64,000 nt of DNA from Pogostemon cablin (GCA_023678885.1 CM042985.1:14300465-14364464), one strand, 5' to 3'. Positions 23,233 to 35,530 are shown, counted from the first letter of the stretch. Notes: a model not told the origin generated them from the letters alone. Program-made: numbers and translations.

Positions 23233-24463
23233 CGCAATGATAATGATGATGATGCTCTAGAGGAGTAGAGTGCGCCAGGTTTTTCTCTTTGTCTGATTCA
23301 TCTCATCTCCATTCTATTTTTCACTTTACAAGTTTGGGCTCAATTGGTGGTTGCTTTTGGGTTTTATGAGATTTATGCGTGAGTGGTATGTACCGTATTG
23401 ATGATATTGTATACTTAATGATGATTGATGGTTTGATATTGACTCTTTGGTATGCATGTGCATTGTGCTTATGGTATATGTTGATTCTGTTGAAGAGAAG
23501 CATGTATTGTTTATTGTTACTTGTAGTTTATGTGGGAATTGATGTTGATTACATGCTTTGAATAGTGCTAAGGAAATCTATTACCCATGTGAGAATTTGA
23601 GCCTTTTAATTATGTTACATTGATGCATGATAGTTTATTCTTGAGAGAATCGTTCACACGTTTATATTCTAAAACTTGGCTTGGAGTCTTGTTTGAGATT
23701 CGTGATTGATAATTGAGCTACTTAGCCAAAGTTTACCTTACCTTATAATGTGTCATTGAAAGCCCTGTTGAGCCTTTAAAAGCTTTTTCTTTGGCAAGCC
23801 TTTGATAAAAGCCTTTATTACCTTTACTTTAGCTTAAATTACCCTATTTGCTAGTAGAGAGTTGAGGTGAATAAATTGCTAGTGTTGAATGTGAAGAAAA
23901 AAGGAAGGAAAATTTTGCTAGTAATGAGTAAAGAAAGAATGTGGTTAAATCTTGTTTAGGGGTAGTGTCTAAAACGGGTACCCCGACTACTTAGAAGGGT
24001 AGTGTTGAAATTGGTACCCTTCTTCTCTACTATTGAATTTAGTCACTTTATCCAAATTCTCCTACCTTTACCAAAGAGCCAACATTATAACCCATAAGAC
24101 AAGTCCTTTATGATCCTAGTATTGAAATAATTATGAATTGATTTTTGAGACCTTTGCCAAGCTTATGGTTACGCAGATGTATGAATTGATTATGAGCATA
24201 TATACTAACCCTTGAATTGTACATCTTTTACACTTGAGTGCGAGAGTAAACACTTACCTAGTGAGCAAGATGACTTAGCACTGTAGAAGTTTTGTGATTG
24301 ATTGATGTTTTACATAGATGAAAGTATAATGACTACATGTTTTGATTTGATGAATTACATGTGTTATTAAGTTTTGCCTACATGAGGATCTTGTGAATCA
24401 CACTTTCTTGCCTTTGTTTTGATTTCGTTGCCTCGAGACGAGCAATATGTAAGTTTGGAGGTT
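23233..24463 (+). other. Athila 3' UTR with twin stem-loops and PPT
   Basis: Non-coding region between ORF-1 and the LTR. It contains the second copy of the 615-bp repeat (23505-24119). Twin stem-loops: GGGGTA/TACCCC (23959-23964 and 23979-23984) and AGAAGGGTA/TACCCTTCT (23993-24001 and 24015-24023). The conserved pre-PPT sequence GTTGCCTCGAGACGAGCAAT starts near 24427. The PPT itself is AAGTTTGGAGGTT (24451-24463). Confidence 0.82.
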
Positions 24464-26016
24464 TGATAAGAGTGATAATTCACGTATTTTGAGCTCTAAT
24501 TTGTATGGAAATTGAGCACGATTTGGGCTATTATAAAGGCAAATTGGTATATTTATGGGAAATCCATGAATCAGAGGTTACTGAGGCTATTTGAGCATAT
24601 TTATGAAGGAAAACAGGTCACAAGTGCTCAGAATCAGAAAACACGAAGACCGAGATGCCGCTCGACCTCAGGAGGAACCGCTTGACCAATGCATGTTGGT
24701 CAAGCGAGGTTGAAGTTGGTCGAACGAATGTCTGTACAGAGTTTCAGCGAACAGGGTAGCCACTCTACCACCGCTCGACCTTGACAAAGTTCGCTCACCT
24801 CTCCAGTTTTGGTCGAGCGGGAACACGCGCACCTATTTTGATAATTCCGACACTCCTGTGCGTGAATTGACATATTTTCCAAGAAAAACCCAGTAAAGGT
24901 CCGTAAAGGAGATTTTTACAAGTATAAAAAGGGATGTCATAACATCAAAAAGGAAGTTAAAGTCCACATCCATCCTACATCACATCCAAACCTTAACTCC
25001 ATCCACAGGAGCTGTTGAGAGAGATTTGTGTAGCAAATCAAGTGAGAACCAAGTGAAGATTCAAGACGGAGCGAGAAGCGACGGCGCCCACATCTATGGT
25101 TTACTTTGCAACTTAATCTTTCTTGTAATTTTCAAGACTATGGGTAAGATCTATCTAAACACCAAGAACGTTCTTCGAAGCATCATGGGCTAGAACTGCT
25201 TTGGTAGTTCTAGGGTTATGAAGGTTTTTATCTAGTTAATTAAACTTCCGTATGTATACTCCGTACAACACTATATGTGGATTTATTTTATATAAGACAT
25301 TGCTTTATTAATTCTTACTCAGAGTTTTTTGTGCATCTTTAACTGTTATGTAGAATCTGAATACATATCTTGGTTATTGATTTATTGTGTTCACCACTGA
25401 GCAGGATTATATGTTACGATTCTAAGTGAGGGGACTCCGAAACTTCATTAGAACTATCTTATATGAATACTTGTTAATTGAATTGAATTCAGGTTAGTAA
25501 GTAGGATAAAGAGGATAACTATATAGTACTTATAAAGGGAAATCATATCGGGTTAGAGTACTTAGTGCACGGAAATAATTGATACTGATAGTACCTGGAA
25601 AGAGATGTTTAATTATGTTCTTGCTCCAAGGTGATTCATATGTATTACACGCTTATCTGCTTGTGTCTATAGAGTAGATTTGCATGGCTTAGTGATGCGT
25701 GCATATTCCTCAAGGCAGAGTCGGATATTAGCATACGAAAGGGAGATTAATGAGTGAAACTGGATGGCATGAACACTTGTCAACTCTCGTTTATATCTGT
25801 TGTCTCTATTTTATCTATTATTTAATTATTTTTTTATTATATTAATCACTATTCTCCACTTAAATTGTCCAACAATAGTTTCTCTTAATTTAGATAATAA
25901 TAAATTGACAACCAATAGTCTTTTGGGTTCGATAAATATAACTTGGTCAATTATCTAAGCTAGAATCATATCTTTCATACTTGGGGATAAATTGTGTGTT
26001 GAGAAAACGCCCATCA
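24464..26016 (+). mobile_element. Athila-type LTR
   Basis: A 1553-bp LTR, from TGATAAGAGTGATAATTC after the PPT to GAGAAAACGCCCATCA. The U3 contains CTCGACC-type motifs and a perfect hairpin with 11-bp arms: CGCTTGACCAA (24679-24689) and TTGGTCAAGCG (24696-24706). A TATA box, TATAAAAA, lies at 24923-24930. The conserved R/U5 block starts near 25335. Its right border abuts copia sequence, so this element probably inserted into the copia at 26017. The matching 5' LTR is not in the window. Confidence 0.88.
24679..24706. repeat. U3 hairpin of the TCGACCA-motif family
   Basis: Perfect inverted repeat with 11-bp arms and the 6-nt loop TGCATG. It is the counterpart of the GTTCGACCA hairpins at 53147-53171 and 53363-53387, with different but still complementary arms. 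Confidence 0.85.
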
Positions 26017-27711
26017 CGGATATACCACAAGTAAAACTGCATCGCGTGTCACATCCGATACACAATTGCATGTAGCGGCTTGTCATAGTGGGAGAGTTGT
26101 TCAACAACTAGATGAATTTATGTTTTTGGGAGACTCGTGAGACCTGGTTCCTAGTAAACATGAAATCATCCCATAGAAATACGACGAAGCACTACAAGAT
26201 CGAAATGCGGAATCTTAATAAGTTGCAATGAATTTTGAAATAAAATCTATGGATTCTAAATCAAATTTAAGAGCTTGTTTGACCACTAAATGGTGTAAAA
26301 GCCATCAAAAGTTTTTATACAAAATAAACGAGGATCATACAGTAAGGTAAAAACCTTGAAAGTAAAGCATGATGTGAAGGGTTTCGATTATGAGGAAACT
26401 TGTTCGCCGATAGCTATGCCTATGTAGATCCAAACTCTTTTATTTGTTGCTGCTCATATTGATTATGAGGTATAGCAAATAGATGTCAAGACAGATTTCC
26501 TGATTGGAAGTCTTGAGGAAAACATCTATATGAAGCAACCAGAGGGAATCGTTGCAAAGGGCTAAGAGCATTTTGAGTGTAAGCTTAAAAATGTCCATCA
26601 ATGGACTTAAGAAAGCTTCAACATCATGGAACATCCGTTATGATAAGGAAATCCAGTCATATGGATTTAATCAATGCACGAATTGGTCTTGTGTATTGAA
26701 AAGAATGACGAAAATGTGGTGGTATTTCTTTTATGTACGTAGATGGTATCTTGCTTATTGAAGACAATGAAAGAGTATTATCGGGTGTATAAGTATGGTT
26801 AATAAAGCAGTATGAAATGAAGGACTTAAGAGAAGAAAAATATATTCTTGCGATCTTCGTGATAAGGATCACAAGAAAGGATGTTATGCTTATCTAGAGC
26901 TTCATGAAATAATACATCCTTACTCATTTTAGCATGTGACTTTATCTAAGGATATTTGTTTTTGACACAAAAGTTGATAAAGGTGATGAAGGCGGTTCCT
27001 TATGTTTCGGCGAATAAGGAAGCATGATCCATGCAATGCTAAACACAAGATTGGATATTTGTATTGTCAATGGCATGGTCAGTGGATATCAAGGTAACCC
27101 GGAACAATAATGAAGAACTGTGGTAAGACATATTTGAAGTGCCTGAAAAGGACTAGAAATTATATGTAGGCTTACTGGACAGATTCATTACTTCTTGACG
27201 GTTACATAGATTCGGATTTTCAAATCATGGGAAGGGTAGTAGATCCACCTCAAGGTTGTGTGTTTAATTTAAGAAGTAGATCCATAAAATAGAGGAGTGT
27301 TATATGGAAATATATTTTGGACTCCACCATGGAATAATGAGAGTATTAGACCCTTGTAGCAACCAAAATATCTTTATGGTTCTAGAAACTTCGTAATGGA
27401 TTTAGATGTGATTTTGAGTTTGCCCAAGGTTATCACAATTTATAGTGATAATACTGGTGCAGTTGCAAACTAGAAGGAATCACGAGCCCATAGGGAATTA
27501 AACGCATTGAGAGTGAGTACAACCTAATACGAGAAATTATATGATGAGGAGAAGGTTGTTGTCACCTAGATTGCATCAGATGATAACCTAGCAAATCCTT
27601 TTTACATGGACCTCATGGTGAAAGCTTTTGATGGTCAAGTAGTGGGATTGGGAATCAGATGTATGGCAGCAGATAAGGCAGCATAGTCTTTTAATATTAA
27701 GTGGGAGATTA
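26017..27711 (+). pseudogene. Degenerate Ty1/copia pol (plus strand)
   Basis: Homologous, in the opposite orientation, to 15762-17440. It runs from the end of integrase and the RT (N-terminal part near 26280-26500) through YVDGILLIE (26736 onwards) to RNase H. At 26745-26747 the second catalytic Asp of YVDD is Gly. KYLYGSRNFVMDLDV and LPKVITIYSDNTGAVAN mark the RNase H end. Numerous stops are present. It ends at an AGTGGGAGATT polypurine tract next to the LTR at 27712. The upstream part of the element is absent; the left border is an Athila LTR. Confidence 0.85.
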
Positions 27712-28906
27712 ATGGATTGTATACTAAAAGTCTAACTTTTGTATGAACAATATTTTGACAATATTTGAAATGAGAATCATGTGATCAAATGTTTTGAAAT
27801 TATGTTATTGCAAAAGTCCATTTAATTTATACCGTAGATAATGTGGTGTGCGGAGTCATACAGAAGATCATATTATCGGCTCTTTATACAGTATAAATAG
27901 ATGTTCACAACCGAGATAGACGAACACTATCTATCGGTATGGTTGTAGTGTGATTTGGTATTAGTCTGTCTTGATTATAAAACTGCACTAATGCACATTG
28001 TGTGTATTGAGCAGGACCGCCTTGAGATTATTTAGTTTATACTGACTATATAATAAAACTTGATCTCTGTTATTATGGATGTTCATACTCTTAATCCCAA
28101 TGCAATAACCTCGATATGGAAGCCAATATTTATTTCTTTGATTCATCAATGGGTGAGATTTAAATATTAAATCAATATGCTCGGTGAGTTGGGAGATGAT
28201 GTTGTCTCTATGGTATGTTGTTGATTGTTGAAGGAATATGTGTCCTAACGGAATTGGTTGATGATGTCCCCTTGAGGAGCTCATAATGATTATTATGTAA
28301 ACCCTGCAGGTGGATTTATTCTGGCATGATAATAAGGTTGAGTAATACTACTCTAGGTAAATGTATTAATTAATGGAGTTGTCAGTAACTTAATTAATTA
28401 ATGGCATTGAATCTTAAACACGGGGAGATTAACGGGCTCATAATAAATAGGAGCCCATAACGTAATTTGGGATTAGAGTGGTAGTGCAATAATATTTCTT
28501 TAGTGGAATGATTTATTATTATTGGACTTAAGTATAAGTTTTGGGCTAAACTTGGATGCTTAAGCCCAATGGGATGCTCAACCCTAATTTATCTTCCTGG
28601 TCCCTGTTGTAGCCTATAAATAGCCAATCTTAGCAGTCCGGATATCATACTTTACATGTCTAAACATGTGAGAGAGAGAGAGATTGACTGCAGATTGAGA
28701 TCGTCTTGTAGATCATTGCCCACACAATGTCAAGATGTGGCTTAGGAATACAATAGAAGATCGGAAGGTCGTTTATTCTAGCTGTTGTTCAACCTCTACA
28801 TCAGACCCTAGTGAAAGGTAATACGATTTTACTCTTATGCTTTCGATACTGTAGAATTGCATGGAACCCTAACGGTTCACGTCAACAAAAGATCTAAACA
28901 CCAACA
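27712..28906 (+). mobile_element. Copia LTR (plus strand)
   Basis: About 1195 bp, starting at TAATGGATTGTATACTAAAAG after the PPT and ending ACACCAACA. It is the reverse-oriented homologue of 14576-15761. The first bases have decayed from TGTTGG to TAATGG. It contains the family features TTGATTTATTGTGTT-independent R region, TTAATTAATTAA-type AT blocks near 28375-28395, and GGACTTAAGTATAAG near 28525. Confidence 0.83.
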
Positions 28907-29252
28907 ATGTCCATATGTGTTATGAGACATTACTCTTTTCTTTAAATGTCAAGTTCTAATTCTTATGATCTGTTTCCAATAAATAATAATTTGTTGCCTT
29001 ATGTTTTTTTATGTTGATCTTGCATTCAGGAAGATGTTGAACTTGAGTCAATAATTGGAATATAATAACTGGTTTTGTTCAGTTTGCAAGAAATAGGGTA
29101 TAAGAGCAAGATAATAATTATTTCTCAAATGAACATTAATTGAAATAATAATTTGCCGACACTTGGATCTTGCAGCAGCTACAAGTGCAGTTCAGGTTTG
29201 TGGATATGGAAAGTGGTGGAGTCAAAAATCAATCCAAGGTAATTTCTTTTTG
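28907..29252. other. Unassigned DNA with exon-like pieces
   Basis: Sequence between the copia LTR and the Mutator-like element. Two stretches follow acceptor-like sites (TTGCATTCAG at about 29029 and ATCTTGCAG at about 29174) and are briefly open, but I recognise no protein. They may be captured or decayed exons. Confidence 0.3.
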
Positions 29253-29825
29253 GGAAAAAATTACTACTAGGTACACACTTTGTACCTCTAATTACTATTA
29301 GATACATTGGTTTAAACTAATTACTATCGCATACAAAATATTAAAGTAAAATACCAAATATAACCCTAAACTCATACACTTTTAAACCACAAACCCAAAC
29401 CCCTACCCACCGCCGTCGGTCGGTCGCCGAAATTTTACAGGACCACCCCCGGCCGGGCGTCGGAGCTTCACCGGACTGCCGATCGGTCATCAGAGCTCCG
29501 GCAGACCACCGGCCGGCCGCCGGAAACTTACTGCTACCGCCGGACCTCAGTTGGTCGATTGCCGGACAGCCGCTTGAGCTCCGCCGGACCACTGCTGGAC
29601 CACCCTACTTTTTTGCTGCACAAACTTTTTTTTACTGCACACACTTTTTTTACTGCATACACTTTGCTGCACATGAACTTTTGCTGCACACAATATTTAT
29701 GTACAATACATTGTAAGGGTAATACTGGAATATCACTATATATTTTTGTAGTTAGTAGTAATATTTTTGTATGTTTGTATCTCATAGTAATTAAGGGTTT
29801 TTTTGTACCTAGTAGTAATCCTCCC
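29253..29825. mobile_element. Non-autonomous Mutator-like element with GC-rich core
   Basis: 573 bp. The left end is GGAAAAAATTACTACTAGGT and continues ACA; the right end is its complement with small changes, including a perfect 16-bp arm (29260-29275 against 29804-29819). It is flanked by a perfect 9-bp direct repeat, TTCTTTTTG (29244-29252 and 29826-29834), the target-duplication length of Mutator-like elements. The centre (about 29395-29605) is strikingly GC-rich (repeated CCGGCC, GCCGG, GGACCAC), unlike the AT-rich surroundings, which suggests acquired DNA. Frames across the core are open for up to 111 codons but cross the terminal repeats, so I do not call a gene. Confidence 0.88.
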
Positions 29826-29834
29826 TTCTTTTTG

Positions 29835-31444
29835 CAATAATAATAATAATAAAGGATCACAATAGACATGTAATGTTCATATATCTACCTGACTATTCTC
29901 ACTTAAATGGATTTTGTGTTTCTCTTTCAATGTGGATGTGGCTTTCAGGTTCTCTGATGTGCAAAATTTACAAGAGTTGATATGCAATGTTTGCAGCTTT
30001 AGAAAATATAAAGAAAACAGTTTAAGTTTGTGATGGCTACAGAAAATTGATGTACAATGTAGCAGCTTCAGTGTTGCAACTTTATTGAGGTAAATTTCTA
30101 GTAGGTGATCTTTGACTTGGCTTATGAAATAGTTGTGCTACATGCACTTTTATAGTCATCAGCTTTATGAAACAAGTAAATTTCCATCATGAAAATTTAT
30201 TAAGGTGAATTCCTTTTTTATGATGAATTTTTTGTTATATTGAAATGTTCTACTTGGGTTTAAGAAACACTATTATTGGGTTATTAAAGCATTTCTTTTG
30301 TACAATCCTAATAAACAAGAGAATAATTTAATTTGGAATTCATACATCTTACGAAGTTGTAGCATATAATTGATAAGTTGTTGATAGTTAGTTTCTATGT
30401 TAGGAATTTTACTTAACAAGAGCATTATCCCAAATAGACTCTGTCACATTTCTGTGAACTCATTATCCTACCAGATTTTTACTGTTGTTTATGATCCTTA
30501 ATTTGATTTAAGATAATAGCCCAGGTGGTCATACACCTCAGATTTAGTCCCAGCTGTTTCTTTTATGTTATGCAATTTATTTATATTTTGTTATGTTGTT
30601 TGAATTTAGTCCTGGTAACCTTAGCAGTGGTTGATCCTTTTATGCTTTGGTATAGAATCTCTTCTGGAATTATTGTTCTGTATGTGTTACTATCGATCAT
30701 GTGGGTCGATGCTGCTACGTTTTTCTTGATTTTAGCATGATGATTAATGTTGTATGACTGTATGTAGATAGCAAATCTGGTGGTTTTCTACAGCTCCTCT
30801 TTACTGCTGAGGATTTCTTGATGTTGTCTCTGATTAGTTCTATGCTCTCTGGAGAATTACTCGACTGTGTATTATTTAAGTATGCACTCCAAGTTTTGAT
30901 TAATTTTATTCTTTCTCAAGTTCTGTACAATGCAACTTGTCAATGAATTGGATATTTATTTTATGACTCGACTATATGTTCATTATAAGAAAAGACAATG
31001 GTTAGGCAGAGAAATATGCTGCAATTGTTGTAAGGCAGATGTTGACTGTTGCAACGAAGTATATATCATTAAGTGCTAAATTTTTTTCTATCTCATGTAA
31101 TTGCGGTGAGACGAGAAAAAGATAAATATATTATATAATTCAAGGCAAGAAGATAAAGTAATTATACAAGGCAAGAGAATTGCTCAATGTATTATGTTCC
31201 TCAATGAAGATTTAGTTAATAAATTTAGTTTTTTTTGTAACATAAAATTTCATTTTAGATTTAATTAGTTAGGATATTCTTGTATTTTTAAATTTAACAG
31301 ATGATTTGTGTGTATTTGTAATTAAGTATTTTAACTTCTTGTAAAAAAATTGTAAGTTTGAGTTATATAGAATAATTACATTTAATCTTATTTTAATATA
31401 AATATAAATATAAATTTATGTATAAAATAAAAATAAAAATATTA
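29835..31444. other. AT-rich DNA, nothing recognised
   Basis: AT-rich, T-biased plus strand. No frame over 75 codons, no terminal repeats and no RNA gene seen. It may be interior DNA of the CACTA element whose terminal repeats begin near 31445 (inference). Confidence 0.4.
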
Positions 31445-31903
31445 AAGATGTCATGTAAAAACCATGTCTATTGGTGGAACTTATGTCTATGCTAGGAAAG
31501 ACATTGGTGGGAAAATGATGTGTGGTGGTGCAAAATTGATGTCTTTTTTCGATAGATATTGGTTTTTAAATGATGTCTTTTGGTTGCAATCGATGTCTTT
31601 TCTTGGAAAGACATCGATTTATAAATGATGTCCTTTGCTTGAAAATGATATCTTTTATTCAAAAGACATCGGTTGATAACAAGTGTCTTTTGATTGAAAC
31701 CGATGTCTTTTTTGGAAAGACATCGGTGAATAACTGATGTATTATAGCATCCAATCGATGTCTATCCTTGGAAAGACATCGGTTCATAACTGATGTCTAA
31801 AGGTTCCAACAGATATTTTTCCAAGAAAGACATCGGCCAAAAACTGATGTCTATCAGCACCTATTTTCAACATCACGGGCTTCAACATCTGCTGGCTGGT
31901 GAA
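31445..31903 (+). mobile_element. CACTA-type transposon, subterminal repeat array
   Basis: About ten alternating direct and inverted copies of GATGTCTTT / AAAGACATCGGT, each 25-40 bp apart, typical of CACTA subterminal regions. The array is cut at 31903 by the composite Athila element and resumes at 57274-57321. The last bases (31899-31903, GTGAA) are the left copy of the Athila target duplication. Confidence 0.8.
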
Positions 31904-32100
31904 TGATGAGTGTGTAAATTCACGTGTTTAGAGCCCAGATTCATGTACTTATGGTGTGTTAGATGATTGTAATTCGATGTGAATCGATATACATGGTGGA
32001 AAGTCATGAATCATGTGTCTACAAGGCTATTTGAGTTGATTTTCGAAGGAAAATGAGTTGGAAGTGATCGAATCTGAAAAAAGAGAGATTCAGAGAAAGA

Positions 32101-32390
32101 TTCGACCAAGCAGGTGCTGGATTTGACCAAGAAGGAAAGCGTTCGACCAGTACTTGTCGTCAAACCATTGGAAAAGAATATCATTCGACCACGATCGTGT
32201 CGTTCGACCAAGCCATTTGGTCGAATTGTGGTCGAACCAGAAGCCTAAAGAGACGCACCTGTAGTTCGACCAGAAAGTTTGAGATTCGACCAGGATTCTG
32301 GTCGAATCCACGACCCACAACCGATGTACAGGTCAATTCGACCAGGAGTTCAACCAGCTCAAAAGGATTCGACCTGGCCCGTTGGTTGAA
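32101..32390. repeat. U3 array of TTCGACCA / TGGTCGAA motifs
   Basis: About a dozen copies of TTCGACCA or its complement TGGTCGAA, some with one change, in under 300 bp. TTCGACCA (32203-32210) and TGGTCGAA (32218-32225) form a perfect hairpin around AGCCATT, kept identically in LTR3 at 56015-56037. The array ends about 100 bp upstream of the TATA box, so a promoter or enhancer role is possible (inference). Confidence 0.85.
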
Positions 32391-32487
32391 CTGACGTACA
32401 GAAACTTACCATATTCATATTTCTACACCTTTAATGCGTGTGTTCTCTCAAGAATCCCATCCAAGGCCCGTAAGAAGAGTTTACAAG

Positions 32488-32495
32488 TATAAAAG
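32488..32495 (+). promoter_or_regulatory. LTR1 TATA box
   Basis: TATAAAAG in the context ACAAGTATAAAAGAAGAGCT. It is conserved in position in LTR2 (53484-53490) and LTR3 (56299-56305), and as TATAAAAA at 24923 in the other subfamily. Confidence 0.7.
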
Positions 32496-33507
32496 AAGAG
32501 CTTTCGAAGGAGAAGGAGATCATTCATCATTCATCATTCATCATTCATCATCCATCCACCACCGAAACCCTACCATCATCTCAAGGAGTCGTGAGGAGAG
32601 GATCGTCTGGCGAGTCAAATAAGATCATACAAATTAGCCATGATTATTCCTAAATCAATCATGGGCTAGAACCACTCCGGTAGTTCTAGGGTTATGAAAG
32701 TTTATAAGTTAATTGAATTCCCATGTGTAAACTCCATACAACACTACTTGTGGTTTATTCTATATAAGATTGTGCATTTTTAATTCATACTCACGGTCAT
32801 TTTGTGCATCATTAACTGTTATGTAGAGTCTGAATACATATCTTGGTTATTGATTGAGTGTGTTCACTGCTGAGCAGGATTACATGTTATAATTCTAAGT
32901 GAAGGGATTCCGAAGTCTTATTAGAATAGTCTTATATAGATACTTGTTAATTGAATTTTATTCGGGTTAATAAATAGGATAAAGAGTATAACTTCATAGT
33001 ACCTATAAAAGGAGATCATATCAGGTTAGAGTACAGTGCACGGGAAATAATTGATATTGATAGTACCTAGAAAGGTGGTGAATTATATCTCTTCCTCCAA
33101 GGATATTCACACGTGTCATACGCAAGTTTGCTTGTGTCTACAGAGTGAACTTGCATGATTTAGTGATGCGTCCATAGACCACAAGGTAGATTCGGACATC
33201 AATACATGTAAAGGAAATTAGTAAGTGAAACGGATGACCCGAAGAACTACCCAATTTCTTACTTGATCACAACCGTGTTTTCCATATTGCTTGTTTATTT
33301 AATTTGCTATTAAATTTATTCATTATTTAATTCCGTAACTATTCCAAACCAATTTGCCAACATAGTCTTAGTTAACTAGAATATAATCAAATTGATAATA
33401 ATCTGTCTTTAGGGTTCGATAATCACTTGGTTCCCATCAAAACTAAAATTGATGTCCTTACACTTGGGGATTAATTTTGTGTGATGAGAAAATGCTCATC
33501 AATTTCT

Positions 33508-33525
33508 TGGCGCCGTTGCCAGGGA
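33508..33525 (+). other. Primer-binding site (tRNA-Asp type)
   Basis: TGGCGCCGTTGCCAGGGA, six bases after the LTR1 end. It matches the complement of the plant tRNA-Asp 3' end with one substitution. This primer choice is typical of the Athila lineage. Confidence 0.9.
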
Positions 33526-33611
33526 CGGCATTAATTATTAGTTTATTATTTCTTGTTTAATTGAGATTATATAATTCTTATCTTTAATTTCTAACACTTA
33601 TTTTTCTTAGG

Positions 33612-35045
33612 TGTACGCTCACAAGATCAAAGACAGATGAATTAGCACCTTATAATCTGGAGATTGGAGCATCGTCGAGGAAGAAAAAGAAGAACAAGAA
33701 CCTAGACCCAACTGAGGCTCTTAATCTAGGAGTTGAAGTTGAGGTACTGAATTCGCAAATGATTGAAGTTGCAACCAAAGTTAATTTGAAAATAGAGGCA
33801 GTCAACATGGCAGTGAATCTAGATACACTTGCCATAAGTGAAGTCTTTAAGAACAACGGAGGAGGCAATGCGGGGCTGTTAGGAGCAAGAGGGACCGGAG
33901 CCAATTTTGATTTACACCCTGCTCTTATCTGTATGATTGAAAGGAGTACCTTCTCTGGGGGAACATTTGAAGATCCTCTGCAAGATCTAAATAAGTTCAT
34001 TGGATATACAAGTACACAAAAAGATGCAGGAGCTCATGAGGATGCAAGGAAGATCATATAGTTTAAGTTCTCGCTGAATGAAAAGGCGAGAGATAGGTAC
34101 GATAATCTTGATGTTGCTGAATGTGATACATGGAAGAAGTTGAAAGTGAAATTCTTGGAGCGATACATGCCACCTTCAAAGATGTTCAAGATGAAGCTAG
34201 AAATCAATCAATTTGCTATCCATGGTAATGAGAAGTTTCATGAAGCTTGGGACAGATTTAAGGACATGCTTCGAAAGTGTCCACAGCATGGGCTATCTAA
34301 AGCTCAATATATCAGTATTTTCTACAATGGGTTGGATTGTAATTCTCGTGTTTTACTCGATGCTTATTCTAATGGAGCACTACTTACAAAGTCAACCATT
34401 GAGGCCGAGAAGCTTTTCGAGGATATTTCGATGAATTCAAGAAATTGGCCGACTGATAAAGTGAGAGGCACGTATATCCTTGGTAAAGTAGCATAGGTTG
34501 ATCATATGATGGTGAAGTCGGGAAGAGATGATGAGATCACCTCTAGTTTGACTAACATTAGCAAGCTACTAGAGTCTCAGCAAAAGCAGATCACGGATTT
34601 ATCTCAGAGAGTACCAATGATGCAGCAGGATGGTGGCTACGAAGGAGCTAGCCAAGAGAAGATCGAGGAGGAAAATTATGCCATGGGTCAAAGTATTCAA
34701 GAAACTAGGTACCCAAATCAAGGAAACTGGAATTATCAGGGGAATTACAACAATCTTAGTCCCTAGGGTAATTACCAACAACCATGGAGGCCGGAGTTTT
34801 CATGGAGTAATCCAAATAATGCGGTGCAACCTCCTATAGGTGTTGATCCGGGAGCTAAGGTGGAAGAAGGGAAGCCGGGTTTTGAGGATATGGTGAACAG
34901 GTATATGGCGAGGAACGATGCAAAAGTAGATTGTCTTGAGGCCAAGTTAGAGAAGAAGATTGATGATAATCATGCGGATTTGTCTAAACAAGTGAAAGAC
35001 CTTACCTTGTTGATGGGGGAGATGGCAGGAAATGTAACAAGTTGA
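33612..35045 (+). pseudogene. gag A (Athila capsid/nucleocapsid precursor), broken
   Basis: One frame (33759, 34140, 34506 and 34824 are all in phase) covering the retrotransposon gag domain: KVKFLERYMPPSKMFKMK, FHEAWDRFKDMLRKCPQHGL, and a C-terminal coiled-coil region with LEAKLEKKIDDNHADL. Gag would form the virus-like particle in the cytoplasm. It is interrupted by TAG stops at 34059, 34494 and 34764 and ends at a TGA (35043-35045). The basic stretch SSRKKKKNKNL near 33671-33700 is at the N-terminus. No clear start codon is seen. It is homologous to gag B at 42911-44157, which shares the stop at GKVA-TAG-VDH. Confidence 0.88.
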
Positions 35046-35159
35046 CTCAAACTATTGAGAAGGAGAAGGTTCCGTCTTAAAGTATTGAGAATCTAAAGTC
35101 TTGTCACGCCATTACATTGAGGTATGGAAAGCAGTACGTGGGACCAATGAGGCTAGAAT

Positions 35160-35530
35160 CAAAGTTTGAGGAGACAGGAGCCCGATTTGACCCCATTTCG
35201 ACCAATATAGAAGCTCGAACTACACAGGGGAGGTCGAATGGGGTGCCTGGGTGACTTCCGGAAGTTTCAGAAGAAAAGTTCAACCAAAAATAGGTCAGTT
35301 CAACCAAAAGCTTTGGTCGAACTTAGGTCGAACTCCACTGTCCAGAGCACCCTGTTTTGTCTGAAGCTCGATTCGACCACAATCACTATGTTTCTACCAA
35401 TCCCATTTGTCGAACCATGGTCGAACTGGCCTGTAAGGGGGAGAACGAACTTTTAGGTGCTCAGTTCAACCATTATTCACCCAGTTCGATCAGCAACCCC
35501 TGTCAAATCCAGGTCAAACTGTACCATTTT
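35160..35530. repeat. gag-pol spacer rich in TTCGACC motifs
   Basis: A non-coding stretch with about fifteen copies of TTCGACC, TTCAACCA and their complements (GGTCGAAC, TGGTCGAA), for example GCTTTGGTCGAACTTAGGTC near 35310. The same cluster is at 44115-44455 in the second gag-pol block. It separates gag from protease. Frames are closed here. Confidence 0.8.

Larger units (their letters stand above)
31904..33501 (+). mobile_element. LTR1 (5' LTR of composite Athila element)
   Basis: 1598 bp, TGATGAGTGTG...AATGCTCATCA. The U3 carries a dense TTCGACCA array (32101-32390), including the hairpin 32203-32225. A TATA box, TATAAAAG, lies at 32488-32495. A short TTCATCA microsatellite follows at about 32520-32555. 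The conserved R/U5 block AACTGTTATGTAGAGTCTG starts near 32814. It is preceded by GTGAA and followed by the PBS. Confidence 0.92.

Noticed and set aside
29341..29869. Frames of 83-111 codons through the GC-rich core of the Mutator-like element
   Set aside because: They run through terminal repeats and flanking DNA and show no recognisable domain. Reported only as possible cargo.
31445..31903. CRISPR-like array of GATGTCTTT units
   Set aside because: Units are degenerate, alternate in orientation and have no regular spacers; this is a plant CACTA subterminal array.
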